From DATBGZ01 sp963803115 (lineage in GTDB: Bacteria; Actinomycetota; Actinomycetes; Mycobacteriales; Micromonosporaceae), in the NCBI GenBank assembly GCA_963803115.1, contig CAWDLN010000019.1:124001-188000 (forward strand): 64,000 nt of DNA, read 5' to 3'. Below are positions 35,684 through 44,724 of the stretch, piece after piece (position 1 is the first letter of the stretch; each line of letters starts with the position of its first letter). The notes under the pieces are model-generated. The model made no database searches. It was not told the origin of the DNA and saw only the letters and a program-made list of their open reading frames with translations. The translations under genes and the position numbers were made by a program.

Positions 35684-37396
35684 GTGACGGGAGGCTCCGC
35701 ATCCGTACCGGATCTTCCGATGTTGGTTGTCGTGGACGCCGATGCCTCCGCCCGCGACACGACCGCAGCGGCGCTCGCGCGCCGCTTCGGGCCCGACTAC
35801 GGCGTCATCGCGGCCGAGTCACCGGGTGAGGGTCTCACCGTGCTGGCTGGACTGGCCAGCCGTGGCGCTGACGTCGCTCTGGTCGCGGCGGACCTGCACC
35901 TGCCGGGCATGAGCGGGGTTGACTTCCTGGAGCACGCCCACCGGCTCCACCGCGACACCAGCCGGGTGCTGCTGGTGAGTATGGACCAGAACCATACCCG
36001 GATTCCGCTCAGTGAACTAACAACCCTGCAACAGGCGACCGCTTTCGGTCGAGTGGACATCTGGGTGCTCAAGGGTTGGGTCACTCCGGAGGAGTGGCTC
36101 TTTCCGCAGATCCAGGAGGTGCTCAGCGCATGGACGATCGCGCATCGGCCGCACCATGTGGTCTACCGCGTCGTCGGTGAGCACTGGTCGCCGCGTAGCC
36201 ATGAGCTGCGAGACCTGCTGACCCGCAACAGTGTGCCGTTCGCGTTCTACCCGTCCGACTCGGAGTACGGGCAAGGGCTTATGCGCGAATTCGCGGTCGA
36301 CACCAATCGATTGCCCGCACTCATCCGCCACGACGGATCAGTGCTGCACGATCCTAGCTTCACCGACGTCGCGAGCGCGCATGGCATCCGGACCGCGCCC
36401 GCGCTCGAGAGCTACGACCTTGCGATTGTCGGTGCCGGACCGGCCGGACTCGCGGCCGCCGTCTACGGGGCGTCTGAAGGACTGCGCACGCTGGTGATCG
36501 AGCCAGCGGCGATCGGTGGGCAGGCGGGAACCAGCTCGATGATCCGCAACTACCTCGGTTTTCCGGGGGGCGTGAGCGGCAGCGAACTCGCCCACCGGGC
36601 GTGGCAGCAGTCTGTCCTCTTTGGAGCGGAGTTTGTCTTCACCCACCACGTGGTCGGAGTGCACACCCAGGCAACGGAACGAATCGTTTCGCTCAGCGGC
36701 GGGGCCGAGGCGACCGCCCGTGCAGTGATCATCAGTACCGGCGTCACCTACCGGCGCCTCGGCATCCCCGCCATGGACCGTCTCATCGGCATGGGCGTGT
36801 TCTACGGCGCCGCGGGTGCCGAAGCACCGGCGATGGCCGGACAGGAGGTCTACGTCGTCGGCGGCGCGAACTCGGCCGGGCAGGCCGCCGTACACCTCGC
36901 GAAGTTCGCCTCGCGCGTCACGCTCCTCGTGCGAGGTCCCTCGCTCGCCGCGAGCATGTCGGACTACCTCATCCAACAGATTGAGGGCACGTCAAACATC
37001 GCGGTTCGACTGGCCACCCGCGTGGTTGACGGATGGGGCGACGCCCGGCTCGAGGGACTGACGCTGGAAGACATAGACACGGGCCGTCGATCCGACGTCG
37101 CCACCGCAGTGGTGTTCGTCCTGATCGGGGCGGAGCCCCGTACCGAGTGGCTGCGCGGTGTCGTGGACCTCGACGAGAACGGGTTCATCCGTACCGACCG
37201 CGACGTGTCAGGCCAGGCGTGGTCGCTCCGGCGGCCGCTCCTGCCGTTCGAGACATCCATGCCGGGTGTCTTCGCCGCCGGCGATGCTCGATTCGGCTCG
37301 GTCAAGCGCGTCGCGAGCGCGGTTGGCGAGGGATCCGTCGCCGTGGGATCGGTGCACCAGTACCTCGCTATCGAACACCCCGCAACGAAGAGGTGA
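35684..37396 (+). CDS. Receiver/thioredoxin-reductase-like fusion flavoprotein
   Basis: 570 residues from GTG 35684 (GGGAGGGAG upstream). Residues 1 to about 125 look like a response-regulator receiver domain (VVDADASARDT, ADLHLPGMSGVDFL). About 150-240 is a glutaredoxin-like domain whose usual CxxC position reads WSPRS. The rest is a TrxB-like FAD/NAD(P)H domain with VGAGPAGLAAAVYGASEG and AGDARFGSVKRVASAVGEG. The redox CxxC of TrxB is replaced by YGAAGAEAPA, so disulfide reduction by this route is not possible. Function unknown, probably redox-linked signalling. Confidence 0.85.
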   Translation: MTGGSASVPDLPMLVVVDADASARDTTAAALARRFGPDYGVIAAESPGEGLTVLAGLASRGADVALVAADLHLPGMSGVDFLEHAHRLHRDTSRVLLVSMDQNHTRIPLSELTTLQQATAFGRVDIWVLKGWVTPEEWLFPQIQEVLSAWTIAHRPHHVVYRVVGEHWSPRSHELRDLLTRNSVPFAFYPSDSEYGQGLMREFAVDTNRLPALIRHDGSVLHDPSFTDVASAHGIRTAPALESYDLAIVGAGPAGLAAAVYGASEGLRTLVIEPAAIGGQAGTSSMIRNYLGFPGGVSGSELAHRAWQQSVLFGAEFVFTHHVVGVHTQATERIVSLSGGAEATARAVIISTGVTYRRLGIPAMDRLIGMGVFYGAAGAEAPAMAGQEVYVVGGANSAGQAAVHLAKFASRVTLLVRGPSLAASMSDYLIQQIEGTSNIAVRLATRVVDGWGDARLEGLTLEDIDTGRRSDVATAVVFVLIGAEPRTEWLRGVVDLDENGFIRTDRDVSGQAWSLRRPLLPFETSMPGVFAAGDARFGSVKRVASAVGEGSVAVGSVHQYLAIEHPATKR

Positions 37397-37496
37397 ATGC
37401 CGGATCCGGAGAATCGCCGTCGCCTGACGGCATAGCGGCGGACCATACGGCTGAGAGCTGGGAACGGAGAAGCCGCGCACCGGACAGGAGAAGATC

Positions 37497-37904
37497 ATGG
37501 TAACGACCACGCTGCCGATGTTGGAGACCTACCCGAAGCCGATCAACTTCGATCGCTCGGTGCTCGCCGAGGCGATCGACACGCTCATCGCCTGCAGCGA
37601 GGCGTGCACCGCGTGCGCGGATGCTTGCCTGGCCGAAGACATGGTCGCCGACCTCACGAAGTGCATTCGCACGAACCTCGACTGTGCCGACATCTGCAGC
37701 ACAACATCCCGCGTGCTATCGCGTCACACAGGTTATGACGCCAACATCGGCACAACTCTGCTCGACGCATGCATCTCGGCGTGCCAGTCCTGTGCCGAGG
37801 AATGCGCCATGCACGCCGACATGCACGAGCATTGTCGGATCTGCGCGGAAGCCTGCCGCGACTGCGAAGAGACGTGCCGCGCTATTCTCGAGGCGATGCG
37901 CTGA
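37497..37904 (+). CDS. Four-helix-bundle copper-binding protein (Csp-like)
   Basis: 135 residues with 16 cysteines in CxxxC and CxxC spacing along four helices (ACSEACTACADAC, KCIRTNLDCADIC, ACISACQSCAEECAMH, HCRICAEACRDCEETC). Matches DUF326/Csp copper-storage proteins, which bind many Cu(I) ions inside the bundle. No signal peptide, so a cytosolic form. A reductase-like fusion gene lies 100 bases upstream in the same direction. Confidence 0.9.
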   Translation: MVTTTLPMLETYPKPINFDRSVLAEAIDTLIACSEACTACADACLAEDMVADLTKCIRTNLDCADICSTTSRVLSRHTGYDANIGTTLLDACISACQSCAEECAMHADMHEHCRICAEACRDCEETCRAILEAMR

Positions 37905-37916
37905 GCCCGCCCGGGA

Positions 37917-39560
37917 CTACACATTCATGGGGGAACTGATCCGGCCCTCGTTCCACGACCGGTCCAGTCCGCTCACGCAGTACACAGCACCATCCTTTGT
38001 GGACGATGAGCGGTCCGTCCAGGTTTGCTCCCGAGCACCCTGGGCACGGACAGTCCCCACCAGGACGGCCTTGTCCTTGCCGGCATCGACCCGGTAGACC
38101 GCGTACATCGCCGTCCCGGCCGAGCCCGGACGCCAGGTCAGGGTCACTGCTGCGTCCGCGTCACGCCGGATGCCGTCCATCGATGGCGCGGGCGGCGCCG
38201 ACGACGGCAACTGCGCCATCGGCGGTACCAGCGCCGGGCCCGAGTAGAACCGCTGGCTGTACCGCGTCACCGCACCCAGGGTGTCGTCACGGATGTTCTT
38301 GGCGCTGAAGTGGATGTTGCCGGCGACCGGATACTGGGTGTTGAGCTCGAGGTGTCGCTCCAACTCAGCCGGATCCTGCCAGACACCGGCCTCGCCGACG
38401 CGATAGTCAGGCTGACCGATGTAAAGCTGGACATTGGTGCCAGCGACCACAGTGGACCACCAGGGCAGGAGCTTGGCGTAGTCGGCGCGGTCGAATCCGA
38501 TGTTCCAGTACAGCTGCGGCACGATGTAGTCCAACCAACCCTCGCGCACCCACAGCCGTGTATCGGCATAGATCTGGTCGTAGCTCTGCAGGCCGTGCGT
38601 CGGAGATCCTGACGGGTCGGTCGAACTGTTGCGCCAGATGCCAAACGGGCTGATGCCGAACTTAACCCACGGTTTGATCGCCTGGATGCGCTCCTTCATC
38701 TCTCGAACGAGGGCGTTGACGTTGGCCCGCCGCCAATCCGCCTTGCTGGCAGATCCCTGACTGTACGTGGCGAAGCTGGCCGCGTCGTTGAAGTCCTGCC
38801 CGGCCTCCGGGTAGGGGTAGAAGAAATCGTCGAAGTGGACACCGTCGATGTCATACTTCTGGACCGCCTCCAGCATCGCGTCCTCGACGAAGCGGCGGAC
38901 CTCAGGAATGCCGGGGTCGAAGTAGAGCCGACTCGCCCTCGTACCGACCGGATACACCACCGCCCAATCGGGGTGGGCCCGCAACGGGTGGTTGGGGGCG
39001 AGTTGGTTGATGTCGCCGCCCGGCCCACCCACCGTGGCCGGCTGGCCGCCGCGGTAGGGGTTCATCCATGCGTGGAACTCGAGGTTGCGGGCATGCGCCT
39101 CGGCGATCATGTACGCCATCGGATCCCATCCGGGATCAGCTCCGTCACGCCGCCCGGTCAGCCACTCCGACCACGGCGCGTACTGCGAGGGCCAGAAGGC
39201 GTCGCCGCTCGGCCGGACGTGCACGAAGATCGCGTTGTGGTGCTGGCGCTGGGCGAGATCGAGCCAGCCCTGGTACTCGGCCTTCACCGTCGCCTCATCG
39301 AGACCGGGCTTGCTCGGCCAGTCGATGTTGTTGACCGTCGTCAGCCACATGCCGCGGAGTTCGCGCGGCGCCTCGACGGGCCGTCCGCCGCAGGCGCCCG
39401 TCTCGCCGAGGGCGGCGCTCAGATCGGACAGACCATCCGATCCCCGGCCGCGATCCCAGAGCCGTTCAATCACCGTCGCACCAGCCACCATTAGCACGGC
39501 GACCGCGCCGACGGTCACGAGGATCTTGGACGACCGCGACCTTGGAACCCATACAGCCAC
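37917..39560 (-). CDS. GHL10-type glycosidase (YngK family), membrane-anchored
   Basis: About 547 residues. N-terminal signal-anchor helix (ILVTVGAVAVLMVAGATVIE), then a TIM-barrel hydrolase with RGMWLTTVNNIDWPS, FHAWMNPYR, DGVHFDDFFYPYPE and FGISPFGIWRNSS, the hallmarks of the DUF187/GHL10 family, followed by a Fn3-like C-terminal domain. Expected outside the cell, acting on peptidoglycan or another polysaccharide. The start is uncertain: GTG 39560 or GTG 39611, neither with a clear ribosome site. Confidence 0.85.
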   Translation of the reverse strand: MAVWVPRSRSSKILVTVGAVAVLMVAGATVIERLWDRGRGSDGLSDLSAALGETGACGGRPVEAPRELRGMWLTTVNNIDWPSKPGLDEATVKAEYQGWLDLAQRQHHNAIFVHVRPSGDAFWPSQYAPWSEWLTGRRDGADPGWDPMAYMIAEAHARNLEFHAWMNPYRGGQPATVGGPGGDINQLAPNHPLRAHPDWAVVYPVGTRASRLYFDPGIPEVRRFVEDAMLEAVQKYDIDGVHFDDFFYPYPEAGQDFNDAASFATYSQGSASKADWRRANVNALVREMKERIQAIKPWVKFGISPFGIWRNSSTDPSGSPTHGLQSYDQIYADTRLWVREGWLDYIVPQLYWNIGFDRADYAKLLPWWSTVVAGTNVQLYIGQPDYRVGEAGVWQDPAELERHLELNTQYPVAGNIHFSAKNIRDDTLGAVTRYSQRFYSGPALVPPMAQLPSSAPPAPSMDGIRRDADAAVTLTWRPGSAGTAMYAVYRVDAGKDKAVLVGTVRAQGAREQTWTDRSSSTKDGAVYCVSGLDRSWNEGRISSPMNV

Positions 39561-39628
39561 GCGGACAGTCTGCCGGGCGTTGACCACAGACGCGAACGCG
39601 AAGTCGACCACGAACGCATACTGGGTCA

Positions 39629-40282
39629 GTGAAACGATCTTCGAAGGCGGGGGCCGGACCGGATCCGGCGCCCGCCTCGTCGCGCGCCGTTGACCGCCTG
39701 ATCAGCTTCAGCGATGCGGTCGTCGCCATCGCGGCGACGCTGCTCGTCCTGCCCCTGGTGGACATCGTGCCGCACGTGGACATCACGGACGTGGGCGCGT
39801 TGCTGGCCGGCAACACCAGCAGTTTCGTGGCGTTCGTGTTGAGCTTTGTTGTCGTCTACCGATTCTGGCTCGTCCATCACCACACCTTCGACAAGGTCGT
39901 GCATCTGACGAGCGCCCTGATCTGGGTGAACTGCCTGTGGCTGCTGAGCATCGTGTTCCTCCCCTTCCCGACTCAACTCGTCGGCTCTCAGGACAGGGCG
40001 GACAGACTCACGTACGGCCTGTACATCGGCACTCTGCTCGTGACCACGGCGTGCGGGGCCGTGAGCCATTGGCTGATCCTCCGAAGTGGACTTTCCGATG
40101 AGGGCGTGACCCTGGCGCCGGCGCTCGTGATGACCGGGGCGATGGCCCTGGCCTTCCTGCTCGCCGTCGCCATACCGGGTGTAGGCGCATGGGCCCTGCT
40201 GCTCCTCATACCCGCCGGGTTCGCCCAGGGCCGCATCCTGCGAGGGCGTCGGGCCGCAGCGTCGACCGATGTACCCGGGTGA
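39629..40282 (+). CDS. TMEM175-family potassium channel
   Basis: 217 residues, six helices. The first helix carries the signature RLISFSDAVVAIAATLLVL (RxxxFSD); YRFWLVHHHTF follows. Bacterial TMEM175 proteins form tetrameric K+ channels. GTG start. The 3' end overlaps the convergent methyltransferase gene by 77 bases. Confidence 0.88.
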   Translation: MKRSSKAGAGPDPAPASSRAVDRLISFSDAVVAIAATLLVLPLVDIVPHVDITDVGALLAGNTSSFVAFVLSFVVVYRFWLVHHHTFDKVVHLTSALIWVNCLWLLSIVFLPFPTQLVGSQDRADRLTYGLYIGTLLVTTACGAVSHWLILRSGLSDEGVTLAPALVMTGAMALAFLLAVAIPGVGAWALLLLIPAGFAQGRILRGRRAAASTDVPG

Positions 40283-40985
40283 GGTGCGGCATCGAAATTC
40301 GCTCGCGGCCGGCGAGCTCCGGCTCGTTGGTCAGATCCCGGATGGCATCGAGAATGGCGCGGCGTTGCGTCGGCGTGCCGACCAGGTACGGCGACCGGGT
40401 CGTCGCGAGCCCCATCAGATCGTCGGGCGTCAGGTACAGCTCGTGGCCAAACTCGGTCTGTTCGACCGGCAGGAAGCAGGTTCCGAAGTCGGACATTGGC
40501 CGGTCGGCGGCCGCCGCCTCGGGGCCGTCGATGATCTCAGCCAAGCGCAGTGTCCAGGGCGCACGCGGATCGGCGTCGTTCCAGAAGGCCGCGAACACCC
40601 CGCCTGGCCGGAGTACGCGGGCAATCTCCCGATGCGCGCGCACCGGGTCGAACCAGTGGTATGCCTGACCCGCCACGACCGCATCGACGGACTGATCGGG
40701 CAGCGGGATGTGTTCGGCCGTGCCGGCGAGCACGGTGATGCCGCGGCTGACGCGCGTCAGGCGTGCGCGCATCAGGTCATCGGGCTCCACGGCGACCACC
40801 TCGTGGCCGAGACGCTGCAGCAGTCGACTGAGAATCCCGGTCCCCGCCCCGACGTCCGCCACTCGCAGCGGTTGCTCGCCCAGGGCCCACACGACCGCGT
40901 CGGTCGCATAGCCAGGTCGATACGTGTCGTACCGGTCGGCGACGGTACCGAACGAGCGCGCGTGCCGGTCGGTCGAGTCGTTCAT
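40206..40985 (-). CDS. SAM-dependent methyltransferase (class I)
   Basis: 259 residues from ATG 40985. Rossmann SAM site VADVGAGTGILSRLLQ, then VAVEPDD, VVAGQAYHWFDP and VLRPGGVFAAFWND, as in the Methyltransf_11/UbiE-like group that lies close to trans-aconitate methyltransferases. The C-terminal 25 residues overlap the TMEM175 gene on the other strand and look non-family, so the true end may be disturbed. Substrate unknown. Confidence 0.85.
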   Translation of the reverse strand: MNDSTDRHARSFGTVADRYDTYRPGYATDAVVWALGEQPLRVADVGAGTGILSRLLQRLGHEVVAVEPDDLMRARLTRVSRGITVLAGTAEHIPLPDQSVDAVVAGQAYHWFDPVRAHREIARVLRPGGVFAAFWNDADPRAPWTLRLAEIIDGPEAAAADRPMSDFGTCFLPVEQTEFGHELYLTPDDLMGLATTRSPYLVGTPTQRRAILDAIRDLTNEPELAGRERISMPHLTRVHRSTLRPDALAGCGPGRTRRV

Positions 40986-41024
40986 GGCGCCAGCGTAGGC
41001 AACGAACCGCGCTAGCGTGGCACC

Positions 41025-41606
41025 GTGCTGTTCGAGCGACGGCTCCGCGAGGGTCTGCACGACGGAACGATCACGGTGGCCTTCCGCCGCTGGCGTCGCC
41101 CTCAGGTGATCGCGGGCGGCCACTACCGCACCGGCCTCGGCATTGTTGTGGTCGAGTCGATCGACATCGTGGCCGATGCCGACATCGGGACCGATGCCGC
41201 GACCGCCGCTGGCTACGCGTCACCCGAACAGCTGCGGGCCAATCTGCGGGGTCCGGTGGACGTCCGGATCTATCGGATCCGCTTTCGCCGTACGGACGAC
41301 CTCGACCCGCGGGATACGCTCGCCGCCGACGCCGAACTTGATCGCCACCAGCTCGCCGAGCTTGACCGACTTCTGTCCACAATGGATACAGCTAGCGACC
41401 GCGGCCCGTGGACGATGGCGACGTTGACGGCGATCGCCCGTAATCCCGGGGTCGCCGCGTCGACGCTGGCCGGCGCCGCAGGTGTCGACCGGGCGACGTT
41501 CAAGCGCGACGTCCGACGGCTGAAGGAACTGGGCCTGACATTAAGCCTCCCGACCGGCTACCGCCTGTCGGCCCGGGGCGAGTCGTACCTGCGCCGTCGG
41601 CCGTGA
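41025..41606 (+). CDS. ASCH-domain and helix-turn-helix protein
   Basis: 193 residues. N-terminal half resembles an ASCH (PUA-like) RNA-binding domain (GTITVAFRRWRRPQVIAGGH, then VVVESIDIVA); C-terminal half is a winged-helix (TLAGAAGVDRATFKRDVRRL, KELGLTLSLPTGYRLSARG). GTG start. Divergent from the methyltransferase gene by 39 bases. Role unknown. Confidence 0.7.
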   Translation: MLFERRLREGLHDGTITVAFRRWRRPQVIAGGHYRTGLGIVVVESIDIVADADIGTDAATAAGYASPEQLRANLRGPVDVRIYRIRFRRTDDLDPRDTLAADAELDRHQLAELDRLLSTMDTASDRGPWTMATLTAIARNPGVAASTLAGAAGVDRATFKRDVRRLKELGLTLSLPTGYRLSARGESYLRRRP

Positions 41607-41802
41607 GCTGCCGCTCCGCCGTAGTCGGGTATTGACCAGCGAAGGTTGGGCTTGAGTTGCGGGGCAACGGCCAATCTGTGGCCGTTCTGGGGCGCAAGAT
41701 CGCGACGAAGCTTCTCGTCGGTCAAGCGTCGACGATGTCAGGGCATCGACGAAGCTGGGACCCACAACTGACGACCAAGCCGATCTGAAATCGGATCACG
41801 TA

Positions 41803-42240
41803 CTAGAAGGGCGGGGTGTCGTCGTCGGGGTCGACTGTGCAGGGTCGGGGCTGGGGTGGTGGTGGTGGCGGCGGTTCGGGTTCGGGCTTTCGTGGTGGGG
41901 GTGGTGGTGCTTCGCGCAGGCAGGTGTTGCGTTCCCAGCCGGTGTCGTCGGGGTTGACCCAGAAGCGGAGGCTGTCTTCGTTGGGGTGGGTGGGTTGGGG
42001 CATGGGCTCGGTGGTGTGGCTGGGGGCGGGTGGTGGGGTGCGTTGGTAGCGGTGGCCAACGGGCTGGTCCAGATGATGTGGCCGGGTCGGGGCTGGTGCA
42101 CGGTCCAGCCGCGCTCGTGCCGCAGGGTGTGGTCGGGGGTGCAGGCGTTGGCCAGGTTGACGTCGGCGGTGGGCCGCCGTGGGTCGCATACCGCTCTGAC
42201 GTGCCACAGTCCGGGCAGCGCCGTGCGTCCTCCGTGGACA
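41803..42240 (-). pseudogene. Degenerate DUF222/HNH endonuclease fragment
   Basis: Only the C-terminal part of a DUF222-HNH protein is recognisable, in two frames. The first reads CDPRRPTADVNLANACTPDH and HERGWTVHQPRPGHIIWTSP, the HNH end. After a frame change near 42055 the other frame gives GHRYQRTPPP, a long proline-rich tail with NPDDTGWERNTCLREAPPPP, and a stop at 41803. The N-terminal several hundred residues are missing. These genes are abundant and mobile-like in actinobacteria. Confidence 0.7.
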
Positions 42241-42848
42241 CTGGTACCTCCGAGGGAGCACGCCATTGTATGGGCGTACAGGCACGTTCGCGCTATGCCT
42301 ACCGATGCATCGTTGCAGGGGACCGGGGAGACCCCGCCACCCCTCACGGGCGTTCGCGCGGCATGCTTCGAGACAGTAACGTGGCAGCGACCACACAATG
42401 GTGGAAAACGCTGTTTGGATTACTGTCCACATTGGTCAGTTGAGCAATTGTCAAGACCTGTATGAATATCCTGACTACGCTGCTGCGGCTTGGTGCCCCG
42501 ACCCGGCCCCTTGGCGTGATCCAGTTGATCCGTTACGGATCGGGCTCAGATGATCCGTGACATCTCTGGCGAGATAATCATTCGGTTGTTTGTGGTCCTC
42601 CCAACCTTGCGGCACGGACCAGTAGGTCTGAGATGTCGAATGGTGACCACCGCCAATGCCTCGCGGGCTCGCCGAGCCATCGCCTGATTGAACGTCTCGG
42701 TCAGCCCGTCGGGCCGTTGGCGGCTGAGAGAGTGTGTAACCAGTCGTCACCCCAAGGTGGGCGATCTCGTTGTCCGCTGAGCTGAGCACCGGATCCGGTA
42801 GGTTCACAGCAGCACTCGCTGCCAGTACGAGGCTCAGGACGGACGAAC
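42241..42848. other. Gap without recognisable genes
   Basis: About 600 bases, noticeably lower in GC than the surroundings. No open frame shows family features. It may hold further decayed sequence from the DUF222 gene. Confidence 0.5.
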
Positions 42849-43211
42849 GTGAGCGATCTACACGATGAGGTCTTCGCGATCTCGCCGACCATCCGCTACG
42901 TTGCCGTAGCCCATGGTCAGGAGGTGCAGATGCGGTCGCGGGCCGACCTGCACAACGCCTCCAGCAGTGATAGCGACCGGTACGAGGAACTACTGGTCAA
43001 TCCCACCATGCTCACTCTGGCCACCCAGCGCGGCAACATCGACTGTGGCGGACTTCGGTACCTCATTATCGGCTACGGCCACTTCCACGCGCTCGTCATT
43101 CCCAGCGCCATCGGACACGTTGCTGTGGCCTTCGATCTGGACAGCAACCCGGCTGAGCACCTCCAGGCCGTTTCCGACGTTGTGGCACGCCACGGCCTGG
43201 CTGCGATCTGA
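42849..43211 (+). CDS. Small conserved protein, possibly Roadblock-like
   Basis: 120 residues, GTG start. The pattern HDEVFAISPTIRYVAVAHGQ, LRYLIIGYGHFHALVIP and VAVAFDLDSNPAEHLQAV gives alternating helices and strands resembling the DUF6659/Roadblock-like fold. I cannot name a function. Isolated gene in a sparse region. Confidence 0.5.
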   Translation: MSDLHDEVFAISPTIRYVAVAHGQEVQMRSRADLHNASSSDSDRYEELLVNPTMLTLATQRGNIDCGGLRYLIIGYGHFHALVIPSAIGHVAVAFDLDSNPAEHLQAVSDVVARHGLAAI

Positions 43212-43491
43212 AGAATTTCATGGCCCGGGGGTCAGCGTACGACCCGGCGCTTCGACGAGCGCCCGATCCGAGCTGGGTTGACAGCAACGCTGACAGCAAC
43301 TGCCGCTCACCTTGCCGACCGGCGCCTGCTATCGACAGTCGATCGACCTGGATTGACAATCCCTGACCGCGGTGGCGACCGACTCTCTAAGTCCGCTGGT
43401 CACACAAGCGGGCGCAGATCGGGGAACGCCAGACCAGGAAGGCGGGTGATGTCTTACCGTCTAGTTCTGACCTGTCCGCAGGGAGGTGGCG

Positions 43492-44436
43492 ATGGGCTCG
43501 ACTGGGACCCCTGCGAGCGGCGCGAGCGGGACGCCAGAACAGCCGGGGCAAGGGCACTGGGTCAACGGACTACGTGAGGGCTACGCCGATATCGGCGACG
43601 TCCAATTGCATTACGTCGAAGCCGGTGACGGGCCGCTAATCATCCTGCTGCACGGCTTTCCCGAGTTCTGGTACGGCTGGCGGCAACAGATCGAGCCTTT
43701 GGCGGCGGCGGGATTCCGCGTCGTCGCACCCGACATGCGCGGCTACAACCTGTCATCACGGCCCGACGCCGTCGACGCCTACGACACCGACAAGCTCGCC
43801 GCCGACATCCACGATCTCGTCCACGAACGCGGTGCCCAATCCGCGTTGCTGGTTGGTCACGATTGGGGCGGCACCGCCGCATGGGCCACCGCGATGAATC
43901 ACCCCGAGGTCGTCGACAGGCTCGCCATCCTCAACGCCGCCCACCCGCGCAAGCTGTCGCAGGGACTTCATCACCCAGGCCAACTCAGGAAATCCTGGTA
44001 TTTCTTTTTCTTCGATCTTCCCGATGTTCCCGAAACCGTCGTGCACGCCAACCATTGGCACTTCTTCCGGAATTTCCTACGCGACGCTCACCCGGCGTAC
44101 ACGCCCGAGGAGATGGACCACTACATCGAGGCGTGGTCGCAGCCGGGCGCCAGCACCGGGATGATCAACTACTATCGGTCCTCGGTGCGAACCCCACTCA
44201 AGCGCGCGGAAGCGGCGCTCAAGCCCATCAACGCTCCCACCTTGGTCATCTGGGGCCAACAAGATCACTACCTCGGCCAAGAACTCGCCGAGCCCGACCG
44301 CGATGACGTACCCAACCTCGACCGCGTCGAGCGCCTACCTGACGCGTCGCACTGGGTCCATCACGACGAGGCAGAGCGCGTCACACAACTGCTCACCGAG
44401 TTCTTCGCCCCCGCCCTGCCTGCCCAGGACCGATGA
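43492..44436 (+). CDS. Alpha/beta hydrolase, epoxide hydrolase-like
   Basis: 314 residues from ATG 43492 (GGGAGG upstream). HGFPEFWYGW (oxyanion hole), nucleophile Asp in VGHDWGGTAAW, a lid domain with WYFFFFDLPD, acid in WGQQDHYLG and histidine in ASHWVHHDEA. Typical of soluble epoxide hydrolases and related dehalogenases. Cytosolic. Monocistronic. Confidence 0.9.
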   Translation: MGSTGTPASGASGTPEQPGQGHWVNGLREGYADIGDVQLHYVEAGDGPLIILLHGFPEFWYGWRQQIEPLAAAGFRVVAPDMRGYNLSSRPDAVDAYDTDKLAADIHDLVHERGAQSALLVGHDWGGTAAWATAMNHPEVVDRLAILNAAHPRKLSQGLHHPGQLRKSWYFFFFDLPDVPETVVHANHWHFFRNFLRDAHPAYTPEEMDHYIEAWSQPGASTGMINYYRSSVRTPLKRAEAALKPINAPTLVIWGQQDHYLGQELAEPDRDDVPNLDRVERLPDASHWVHHDEAERVTQLLTEFFAPALPAQDR

Positions 44437-44724
44437 CTGTCCAGAAACCGTCCACACTTGCCTGCAGAACTCGACGACGGACTAACGCGCAGGAGCCACG
44501 CTGCGATCATCGACCCGTGCCGTTTATCGGATGTCGATGAGATCGCCGGGCAGGTCTAGCAGCATTTAAGGGCTGCCTTTCGCCGTCTGAGGCCGGCGGC
44601 CTCCGCCCGGCAACCGCCGAACGACCGTCAGCGATGGAGGCCCCTGTGACATCGCCGCCGATCGAGCCGCACCGAGCCAACCCAGCCCACCGAGCCCACC
44701 GGGTCGTCGACGTCCGCCGCGTCC

